A DNA stretch of 11,140 nt, from contig CALHST010000290.1 of NCBI GenBank assembly GCA_938038825.1, forward strand, positions 1 to 11,140, written 5' to 3'. A program made the position numbers and the translations under genes. Shown one piece after another: positions 5,473-11,140 of this stretch. The stretch's first letter is position 1. Every line of letters begins with the position of its first letter. Below the pieces are notes generated by a model. The model was not told where the DNA came from, searched no databases, and saw only the letters and a list, made by a program, of their open reading frames with translations. Source of the stretch: an uncultured Paracoccaceae bacterium (GTDB lineage Bacteria; Pseudomonadota; Alphaproteobacteria; Rhodobacterales; Rhodobacteraceae).

Positions 5473-8400
5473 ATGCCCAAAGACACGGTGTTCCCGAACC
5501 TTTCACACTCTTTTCTGCAAGACATTGGGCAATCAGATATTCCCGGCACAGCCAAACGGAACGGAAAGCAGGAAGACAAGGGCGATGCAGAGGGCATGGG
5601 ATTTCGGCCAGATGTATCTTTGTTGGTGGACGATGCCGCTGCATTCCAGAGCGGTATGATACAGAACCCGATCGCGGCAGGCCAACTTTCAGATCGGCTT
5701 GACGTTTGGAATGAAGGGTCCTCTGACGTGACCGCGCTGACCAGCGAAATCGCTCATATTGAGGGGTGTCCCTGCGGATCTTGCGCGATGAAGGAAGAAT
5801 CCAACACTCTGGGTGATTTGGCGGATGGTGATGACACCGTCACGGGAGAGGCAACAGCAAGCGCACCTGCACTCTTAGGCGACATGGCAGAATTTCTTGT
5901 CACAGGGTTTTGGGGCTCGTCGCGGTTTCACAATGTTACTGACAGCGGGTTTGATCCCAACAACGGAGTTTTGACGTTTAACGTGTCGGGCTACAGCACT
6001 GACGTTGACGGTATCTCTGCTGAACGTGCTGAGCTTGTGCGTGAGGCCTTTAAGCTGTTTGAAGCGACCCTGGGCATCCAGTTTCAAGAAACGACCTCGA
6101 CGGACACCAGCGAAGTTGATTTCTTTTTCTCCGACAACAGCAGCGGCGCCTATGCCGGATCGTCCATCTATTCCAATGGCGAGATCTCTTATTCATATAT
6201 CAATATCGCGGAATCCTGGTCGGGCGGTACTTCGACCTATGATGACTACACGTTCCAGACCATTCTGCACGAAATCGGTCATGCGCTGGGTCTAGGTCAC
6301 CAGGGGGCTTACAACGGGTCAGCGACATACGGCGTGGACAACACATTTGAAAACGACAGCTGGCAAGCGTCAATGATGTCGTATTTCAGCCAGACTGAGA
6401 ACACGTCCATCGATGCGTCCTACGAGTTTTTGCAAACGCCTATGTCCGTGGATTGGATGGCGCTGGATTTGATCTACGGTGCGCAAGGGTACGGGACCGA
6501 GAACGCCTTTACAGAAGACACGGTTTGGGGGTTCAACACGACGATCACGTCAGACGTATCGGACGTTTGGGCCAACTTTTCGTCCTATGCCAATCGCACT
6601 GCGTCCACGATCGTTGACGGGGGTGGTATGGATACGCTGGATCTGTCCGGTTATGCCAACAACACACTGATTAATCTTGCACCCTCTGACAGTGGATCTT
6701 CGATGCCCAGCCTGTCAAACATCGGCGGGCGGATTGGGAACTTGTCAATCGCGGAAGGCACGATCATTGAAAACGCCATCGGCGGTGCTGGTGCCGAGGT
6801 CTTTTTTGGCAACGCGGCTGACAATCATCTGACTGGGAATGGCGGCAATGATACCTTTGTCGATTCCGCGGGCAGCGATACCTATATTGGCGGTGTCGAC
6901 GAAGACACTGTGATCTTTGAGGGCGCGTTTTCCAACTATTCATTCAACATCGCGGGTGTGTTTCTTGAGGTCATCAACGTTGTCATCGATTTGGTCGATA
7001 TCACAATCGAATGGCTGACCTTTGCAGACAACACCTACAGCTGGCAGGACGTTGCTGATACCGTTGGCACACCTAACACGGCCCCTGTTGCCGTAGCGGA
7101 TACAGCGACAACAACAGAGGATGGATCCACAAGCGGCAACTTGCTGGCAAATGACTCGGATCTCGACGGCGATTCCTTGTCCGTTTCTGCCGTGAATGGG
7201 CAGACCGCCAATGTCGGTGGGATCATTGCGCTGGCATCCGGCGCGCAACTGATTGTGGCGGCAGATGGCACGTTTGACTACAACCCGAACGGCGTGTTCG
7301 ATTTCCTGAGCACCGGACAAACCGCTGCGGATAGTTTCACCTACACAATATCGGACGGGCGGGGCGGTTCTGAAACTGCCAACGTTACAGTTGAAATTCA
7401 GGGGCGTTCTTCTGCGCCGGTGGCCAATGATGATACAGACACGCTGAGTGAAACCACGCAGGCTGCTGGAAACGTGTTGGCCAATGACAGCGACGGTGAC
7501 GGCGACGCGCTAAGCGTTGTCGCGGTGAACGGGCAAAGTGCGGCAGTCGGCCAGCAGATCACGTTGGCCTCTGGCGCGACGCTGACTCTGAATGCGGATG
7601 GCAGCTATGATTACGATCCCAATGGCGCGTTCGATGCGCTGGCGGCCGGTGACACTGCGACGGACAGTTTTAGCTATACGATTTCTGACGGCAATGGCGG
7701 AACCGATGTCGCAACAATGACCCTGTCCATCGCAGGAGAGGATCCGGCACCGGAAGAAACGCCAGTTCTGATCGATTTTGAGGCCGAAGCACCTGGCACA
7801 TATTTTGGCGCCGACGGCGTCGACGTCACGGGTTTGACGGTACAGTCCGGCACGACTCTTGACGGCACGAAATACGCACAAACGGATGGCTTCACTGTGT
7901 CGGGCGAGGATTTTGATCTGGACGCGATTTCAATGGAATCTGCTGGCGGGCGTGTGCGTGTGCGGATCGAGGCCTATGACGATGGTGTTCTGGTCGCCAC
8001 TGCAACGGTCAATACGCGTTCAAACCGTACTAGCGAGATGAGCTTTGGGCCAGAGTTCGACAGTGTTGACGAGGTGCGGTTTACTTCCAATGGCACATTC
8101 AATGTCGACAACCTGTCTCTCGTGACAAGAACGGTCGTTGATCCCAACGGCAACAATACACCCAATGCGACCAACGATACGATTGCAACGGGCGAAGCGC
8201 AGATCGCCAGCATCAACCTGCTGGACAATGACAGTGACCCTGATGGGGATGCGATCCAACTGACGTCCGTGAATGGGGACAATTCAGGAACGGTCACTTT
8301 GGACTCTGGCGCGATCGTGACCTTTGCGGCTGACGGTACGGCGACATATGACCCCAACGGTGCCTTTGATGCGCTTTACGACGGGCAACAGGGGACAGAC

Positions 8401-8895
8401 AGTTTCGCGTACACGGTTGAGGATGGACAGGGTGGCGTCGATCAGGCCGTGGCGACGGTGACGATCGCCGGATCCGGCACGCCTCCGCCTGCACCGAGCG
8501 AATACCAGATTGGGTTTGAGGGCGCAGCAGTGGCTGGGGTGCTGATCGAAGACGAGTTCAATTTCCAGGGCGTCACAACCACGACCCAATCCCTGGGCGT
8601 CAGTTCGGGGCAACAAGCCGGGCAAAGCCTTGCGGACAGCATCACGATTACCCGGGAAGACGGCGCGAATTTTGATTTCGAAAGCGCTGTCATGACGGCG
8701 TTGAACGGAAAGAATGTGCGTCTTACGGCCGAGGCTTACGATGACGGGGTTCTGATCGGGTCAGAACAGATTCGTTTGCGGGATAATCGCGAAACTCAGG
8801 TTAATTTTGACGATGGGTTGTTTGACTCCGTTGATCAGGTGGTTCTGACGGCTCAGAACGGGTTCATCCTTGACGATGTGTTCCTGATCGCGTGA
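5473..8895 (+). CDS. Serralysin-like (M10B) zinc metalloprotease with cadherin-like repeats and duplicated C-terminal domain
   Basis: This is a 1140-residue, acidic, probably secreted endopeptidase. The ATG is preceded by AAGGA ten bases upstream. No Sec signal peptide is visible, as expected for type I secretion. Residues 1-140 look like a propeptide and contain CPCGSC (Cys 99, 101, 104). The catalytic domain (about 140-340) has the zinc site HEIGHALGLGH (266-276), a Met-turn MMSY (301-304) and DWMALDLIYGAQ (327-338). A serralysin C-terminal-like part follows (350-530) with only one or two RTX-type repeats (GNGGNDTF, AGSDTYIGG at about 455-473). Three cadherin-like repeats rich in NDSDxDGD lie at 537-644, 648-756 and 897-1000. 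Two related beta-rich domains (764-886 and 1012-1140) share EAYDDGVL and FDSVDxV. The protein is more than twice the length of classical serralysins (about 470). Substrate and secretion partners are not visible nearby. Confidence 0.9.
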   Translation: MPKDTVFPNLSHSFLQDIGQSDIPGTAKRNGKQEDKGDAEGMGFRPDVSLLVDDAAAFQSGMIQNPIAAGQLSDRLDVWNEGSSDVTALTSEIAHIEGCPCGSCAMKEESNTLGDLADGDDTVTGEATASAPALLGDMAEFLVTGFWGSSRFHNVTDSGFDPNNGVLTFNVSGYSTDVDGISAERAELVREAFKLFEATLGIQFQETTSTDTSEVDFFFSDNSSGAYAGSSIYSNGEISYSYINIAESWSGGTSTYDDYTFQTILHEIGHALGLGHQGAYNGSATYGVDNTFENDSWQASMMSYFSQTENTSIDASYEFLQTPMSVDWMALDLIYGAQGYGTENAFTEDTVWGFNTTITSDVSDVWANFSSYANRTASTIVDGGGMDTLDLSGYANNTLINLAPSDSGSSMPSLSNIGGRIGNLSIAEGTIIENAIGGAGAEVFFGNAADNHLTGNGGNDTFVDSAGSDTYIGGVDEDTVIFEGAFSNYSFNIAGVFLEVINVVIDLVDITIEWLTFADNTYSWQDVADTVGTPNTAPVAVADTATTTEDGSTSGNLLANDSDLDGDSLSVSAVNGQTANVGGIIALASGAQLIVAADGTFDYNPNGVFDFLSTGQTAADSFTYTISDGRGGSETANVTVEIQGRSSAPVANDDTDTLSETTQAAGNVLANDSDGDGDALSVVAVNGQSAAVGQQITLASGATLTLNADGSYDYDPNGAFDALAAGDTATDSFSYTISDGNGGTDVATMTLSIAGEDPAPEETPVLIDFEAEAPGTYFGADGVDVTGLTVQSGTTLDGTKYAQTDGFTVSGEDFDLDAISMESAGGRVRVRIEAYDDGVLVATATVNTRSNRTSEMSFGPEFDSVDEVRFTSNGTFNVDNLSLVTRTVVDPNGNNTPNATNDTIATGEAQIASINLLDNDSDPDGDAIQLTSVNGDNSGTVTLDSGAIVTFAADGTATYDPNGAFDALYDGQQGTDSFAYTVEDGQGGVDQAVATVTIAGSGTPPPAPSEYQIGFEGAAVAGVLIEDEFNFQGVTTTTQSLGVSSGQQAGQSLADSITITREDGANFDFESAVMTALNGKNVRLTAEAYDDGVLIGSEQIRLRDNRETQVNFDDGLFDSVDQVVLTAQNGFILDDVFLIA
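7081..7404 (+). repeat. Cadherin-like repeat 1 (protease residues 537-644)
   Basis: Begins NTAPVAVADTATTTEDG and includes NLLANDSDLDGDSLSV, FDYNPNGVFD, DSFTYTISDGRGG and NVTVEI. It is the bacterial cadherin-like/VCBS-type Ig fold, usually calcium-stiffened and adhesive in secreted proteins. It is closely similar to repeats 2 and 3. Confidence 0.8.
7414..7740 (+). repeat. Cadherin-like repeat 2 (protease residues 648-756)
   Basis: Begins APVANDDTDTLSE and includes NVLANDSDGDGDALSV, YDYDPNGAFDAL, DSFSYTISDGNGG and TLSIAG. It follows repeat 1 almost directly. Confidence 0.8.
7762..8130 (+). repeat. Duplicated beta-rich domain, copy A (protease residues 764-886)
   Basis: It runs from PVLIDFEAEAPG to DNLSLV. 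Shared landmarks with copy B are an opening [L/I]xFE, then EAYDDGVLx, RxNR, FDSVDxVxxT and a closing DxxxL. It resembles a carbohydrate-binding-module-like jelly roll in general pattern, but I do not recognise the family. Confidence 0.7.
8161..8472 (+). repeat. Cadherin-like repeat 3 (protease residues 897-1000)
   Basis: Begins PNATNDTIATGEA and includes NLLDNDSDPDGDAIQL, TYDPNGAFDAL, DSFAYTVEDGQGG and ATVTIAG. It is separated from repeat 2 by the first copy of the duplicated beta-rich domain. Confidence 0.8.
8506..8892 (+). repeat. Duplicated beta-rich domain, copy B (protease residues 1012-1140, C-terminal)
   Basis: It runs from QIGFEGAAVAG to the C-terminus LDDVFLIA. It repeats the EAYDDGVL, RDNR and FDSVDQV landmarks of copy A. 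As the extreme C-terminus, it occupies the place where a type I secretion signal normally sits. Confidence 0.7.
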
Positions 8896-8909
8896 CCTAA
8901 ACCCATAGG

Positions 8910-8940
8910 CGCGGGCGGCAATCGCCGTGCCGCGCCCGCG
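8910..8940 (+). terminator. GC-rich hairpin after the protease gene, possible terminator
   Basis: CGCGGGCGGCA (8910-8920) pairs with TGCCGCGCCCGCG (8928-8940) apart from a two-base bulge, with a loop of seven bases, 15 bp after the stop codon. There is no T-run behind it, so it would be an atypical or Rho-assisted terminator. Confidence 0.45.
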
Positions 8941-9633
8941 GGAAATGCGCGCTTTCGGGCCAGCCGTCACTTATAGAGGCCTTGGGTATCTGGTCGCCAA
9001 GACAATGCCCACGGATCCCAGTCAATAAATCTACAAAACCAAACTAAGCCGGGCGGTTCTTATATCGTTCGAAAGTGATTGGTGCTTTTCTGACGCACAC
9101 GAAAGAGCGCCTTGTCCTGTGCTCTTCGAATGCAGGTTCGTGCTGCATATAGCGGCCCTCCAACATATCGCAACGAAAGGTGTAGGTTTGGGCGAGCGGG
9201 TTTGCCCAAGTCCCGCAAAGCGAACATCGAAGATCAAAATTAGTGCTACAAAGCGCAGAATGTCCGGTGCGAGCCCGATCTTTCGACGCGTGTAGGTGCC
9301 GAAGAATTGGAACACTGCCGGTTTGGGCTTTGTGTTTTCTCAAGGTCGTCGGCGGCAATCTTCGCCAGGGTACGGGTGAGAAGCCGAGATGTTCCATCAT
9401 CGGTTCATGACCTTGCCAAGGGTGTTTTGCCTCGCGATTTTCGCTGAACACAACTAAGGATAGAGATGCCGTGTGGCGTTGGGAATTTATCTTCGGAAAT
9501 CAGCGTGAAACACCCCAATATATCCCATATGGGATATAGACACATGACCCCCATTTCCTCTCATCATCTGTCGAACCTTGCGAAAGAGCATTTTGCGCAG
9601 ATTGGCAGGGTATAACCAGTTTTGGAGGAAGAT
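8941..9633. other. Gene-free stretch between the protease and the VPLPA-CTERM gene
   Basis: No frame here gives a protein I recognise. A minus-strand open frame at 9044-9451 is low in family-like features and has no good ribosome-binding site. The only clear structure is the 20-bp palindrome at 9519-9538. The ribosome-binding site GGAGG (9624-9628) belongs to the next gene. A TATAAC at 9611-9616 has no matching -35 at proper distance. Confidence 0.5.
9519..9538. promoter_or_regulatory. Perfect 20-bp palindrome, candidate operator of the VPLPA-CTERM gene
   Basis: TATATCCCATATGGGATATA is its own reverse complement. It lies 95 bp before the ATG of the downstream gene in an otherwise unstructured region, consistent with a binding site for a dimeric regulator. 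Its TATCC...GGATA arms recall HTH operators such as that of HipB, but with a different spacing. No regulator gene lies next to it. Confidence 0.5.
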
Positions 9634-10260
9634 ATGAAGATAATGAAATTTCAAGACACGGTGCGGTCAATCAAGCGCGTGTCACTTTCAATCATCGGCG
9701 CGACCGGTTTGGCTCTCTTTGCCGCAAACGGGGCACATGCCGCATCGCTTAACGTCGTCGGAGGTGAGTTGGTAGGCGCGTCTGACGTAGATGTCGGCGG
9801 ATCGCTCTATGATGTATTCTTTAGCGCAGCGTCTTGCGCGGCACTGTTGGACGGCTGCGATCAAATCAGTGACTTTGATTTCACGACCTCGGCCGACGCA
9901 GAACAAGCATCAATGGCGCTTTCTTCGCAAGTTTTTCTAGATAGCGCATTGGGCCTGTTTGACTCAAACGCTGCTTTGACTGTCGGGTGTGGTGATAGCC
10001 CATGCAACGTTATAACGCCATACACTGTTAACTCGTTCGAGGGGAAAGGGAGTTCTTTCGAAAATTCTGCTTTCGAACTTTCAGATAGTATTAGGGACAT
10101 CAATTTTATCCCAGCAAATGACTTGCTCTCGGTCAGTTCACAAACATTTGCAATATGGTCTCCGTCAGCCGTTGCCGCAGTTCCATTGCCTGCGGGTATG
10201 CCTCTTTTGCTCGTTGGGTTGGGCGGGCTGGCTGCGTTGCGAAAACGCAAAACAAGCTGA
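9634..10260 (+). CDS. Secreted surface protein with VPLPA-CTERM exosortase-sorting tail
   Basis: This 208-residue protein starts with a Sec signal peptide: basic MKIMKFQDTVRSIKR, hydrophobic core VSLSIIGATGLALFAA, likely cleavage after AHA at residue 36. The mature part is rich in Ser, Asp and Ala, with two close Cys pairs (68/75 and 119/124) that could form disulfides. It ends in a classic tripartite sorting signal: VPLPAG (183-188), a hydrophobic helix MPLLLVGLGGLAAL and the basic RKRKTS. VPLPA-CTERM tails are processed by exosortase XrtD-type enzymes, which usually lead to surface anchoring or release with exopolysaccharide; no exosortase is in the window. The ATG at 9634 is chosen because GGAGG lies five bases upstream; a TTG at 9622 precedes that site and is unlikely. 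The function of the mature domain is unknown. Confidence 0.88.
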   Translation: MKIMKFQDTVRSIKRVSLSIIGATGLALFAANGAHAASLNVVGGELVGASDVDVGGSLYDVFFSAASCAALLDGCDQISDFDFTTSADAEQASMALSSQVFLDSALGLFDSNAALTVGCGDSPCNVITPYTVNSFEGKGSSFENSAFELSDSIRDINFIPANDLLSVSSQTFAIWSPSAVAAVPLPAGMPLLLVGLGGLAALRKRKTS

Positions 10261-10267
10261 GACATCT

Positions 10268-11140
10268 TTAAACATCGAACGGGCCGGGCTTTGTTGTCCG
10301 GCCTTTTTGTTTGACCAGATACCGCACGACCAAATCAAACACATCATTCGGATGCTGGAAAAACAGCCATTGACCGGCCTCTGGGTAGATGTGGAAATCG
10401 ATCCACGGGTGCCTTTCCTGATTTTCGGCCACCGTGTCGGCGTGCATGGACGGATCTTTCAACCCGTTCATCGAATGATAGGGTACGCCATCTGCCTTCA
10501 GGCGTGGCAGCAGGGTCAGTTGCTCTGGGTCATGGTAAGACAGGCATTGCAATATAAAGGCTTCGTGGGCGCTGTGTTCGTGTGAAAGCCCCACATTGCT
10601 GCCTTCCAGTACCGCGTCGCGCACTTGCGGGTTCTCGAACAGCGCGAGATCATGTGGCGCGTTCTTAAAGATCAGCTTGATCATCGCGTCTTTGCCCATT
10701 TTGCGAACGAAGGCGAAACTGGCCTTGGCGACAAAGGGCAAGAAACGCGGGAAATACCGCGCGGTCGAATGCATCAGCCTATGTGTCGAATGTTGGCGTG
10801 CGGCTTGATCGTCATTCACAAATGGAAAACAGCCGCTGGTGGCGATGATGGCCGTCACCGAACCAGGGCGCAGGATGTGCATGTAGGCGGGAAAGGCATT
10901 GTCGGCCGCCATGGAAATGACGGGAATGGATGGGATGCCTTCGTGGTCCATCACGGTCAGCAAGTCCTGTGCAACCTGCCTGGCAAATGGCACGCCCTTG
11001 GGCACAGGATCCGAGTGGCCAAAACCGGCACGGATTGGTGACACAACACAAAGGCCACGATTGCGGGCCTCATCTTCGATGAACTTGGGAAGGCGGGTCA
11101 GGCCGAGTTCGGTTTGCAGGTAAAATACGGGTGCCCCTTC
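10268..11140 (-). CDS. Alpha/beta-hydrolase-fold protein with degenerate catalytic motifs, N-terminus outside the window
   Basis: The frame is open to the right edge (290 residues visible, first residues EGAPVFYLQTELGL), so a GTG near 11042 is internal, not the start. Fold landmarks are VVSPIRAGFGHSDPVPKG (strand and G-x-SDP loop), the elbow region IPVISMAADNAFPAYM, and near the C-terminus NGLKDPSMHADTVAEN followed by FHIYPEAGQWLFFQHPNDVF. In active members the elbow is GxSxG; here the Ser (codon 10913-10915) is flanked by Ile and Ala. The catalytic His, expected in an AGH context, is Gln (10370-10372), and the HG oxyanion motif after FYL is QT. From memory, a similar family in roseobacters carries LuxR-type or cyclase domains upstream, so the missing N-terminal part may be such a domain; this is a guess. 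It ends 7 bp from the convergent VPLPA gene. Confidence 0.72.
   Translation of the reverse strand, partial: EGAPVFYLQTELGLTRLPKFIEDEARNRGLCVVSPIRAGFGHSDPVPKGVPFARQVAQDLLTVMDHEGIPSIPVISMAADNAFPAYMHILRPGSVTAIIATSGCFPFVNDDQAARQHSTHRLMHSTARYFPRFLPFVAKASFAFVRKMGKDAMIKLIFKNAPHDLALFENPQVRDAVLEGSNVGLSHEHSAHEAFILQCLSYHDPEQLTLLPRLKADGVPYHSMNGLKDPSMHADTVAENQERHPWIDFHIYPEAGQWLFFQHPNDVFDLVVRYLVKQKGRTTKPGPFDV
10282..10308 (+). terminator. Rho-independent terminator of the VPLPA-CTERM gene
   Basis: GGCCGG (10282-10287) pairs with CCGGCC (10298-10303) around a 10-base loop, followed by TTTTT (10304-10308), 21 bp after the stop codon. It lies inside the last codons of the convergent hydrolase gene, so the same DNA both codes and terminates. 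Confidence 0.8.

Noticed and set aside
6940..8693. Several antisense open frames within the protease gene
   Set aside because: They mirror the repetitive Asp/Gly/Thr-rich coding sequence of the cadherin-like repeats and are typical shadows in GC-rich coding DNA.
9044..9451. Minus-strand open frame of 135 codons between the protease and the VPLPA gene
   Set aside because: Rich in Arg, His, Pro and Cys without any motif; parallel frames are equally open. It may be old decayed DNA, but I cannot name a source.
1..11140. CRISPR array, tRNA or rRNA gene, toxin-antitoxin or phage-defence system
   Set aside because: No regularly spaced repeats, no cloverleaf-like sequence and no gene pair of such a kind could be seen.

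Overview
The window looks like chromosomal or accessory DNA of a marine alphaproteobacterium, most likely a Roseobacter-type Rhodobacterales. This is inferred from the gene content: IS3-, IS407- and IS1111-like elements, a serralysin-like protease with cadherin-like repeats, and a VPLPA-CTERM surface protein. No rRNA, tRNA or other phylogenetic marker is present to confirm it.

Positions 1-2960 are a mobile-element graveyard. From left to right they hold the 5' tip of an IS3-group element (minus strand, cut by the window edge), a middle piece of a tyrosine-recombinase integrase, a complete IS407/IS51-like element of about 1.2 kb with matching terminal inverted repeats and an A6G frameshift site, and a decayed IS110-family (IS1111-type) transposase. 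That transposase has lost its N-terminus at the IS407-like end, carries two +1 frameshifts and a short internal deletion, and is followed by a non-coding tail that could be the remnant of the element's guide-RNA region. The IS407-like transposase has Asn where the second catalytic Asp of the DDE triad is expected, so even this intact-looking copy may be inactive.

Positions 3033-4733 (minus strand) are a compact regulatory module: a DGPF/YCII-family protein followed 27 bp later by an ECF sigma factor of the ECF42 type with its long C-terminal extension. A sequence matching the reported ECF42 promoter pattern lies 47-75 bp upstream of the DGPF gene, which suggests autoregulation.

Positions 4734-5472 are a non-coding, partly AT-rich stretch with two inverted repeats. 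It leads into a 1140-residue serralysin-like (M10B) metalloprotease at 5473-8895, read rightward. The protease has a cysteine cluster in its probable propeptide, a complete zinc site, very few RTX repeats, three cadherin-like repeats and two copies of a beta-rich domain of about 120 residues that I cannot name. Another non-coding stretch (8896-9633) contains a perfect 20-bp palindrome. It is followed by a small secreted protein with a VPLPA-CTERM exosortase-sorting tail (9634-10260). Its rho-independent terminator lies inside the 3' end of a convergent alpha/beta-hydrolase-fold gene that runs off the right edge. That hydrolase appears to lack the usual nucleophile-elbow glycines and the C-terminal catalytic His.

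Apart from the ECF42/DGPF pair, neighbouring genes do not form an obvious pathway. The protease and the VPLPA protein are both probably exported, but nothing visible ties them together. I did not find a clearly new multi-gene system. The best leads are the ECF42 promoter match, the cysteine cluster and duplicated unknown domain of the protease, the 20-bp palindrome, and the hydrolase with degenerate catalytic motifs.
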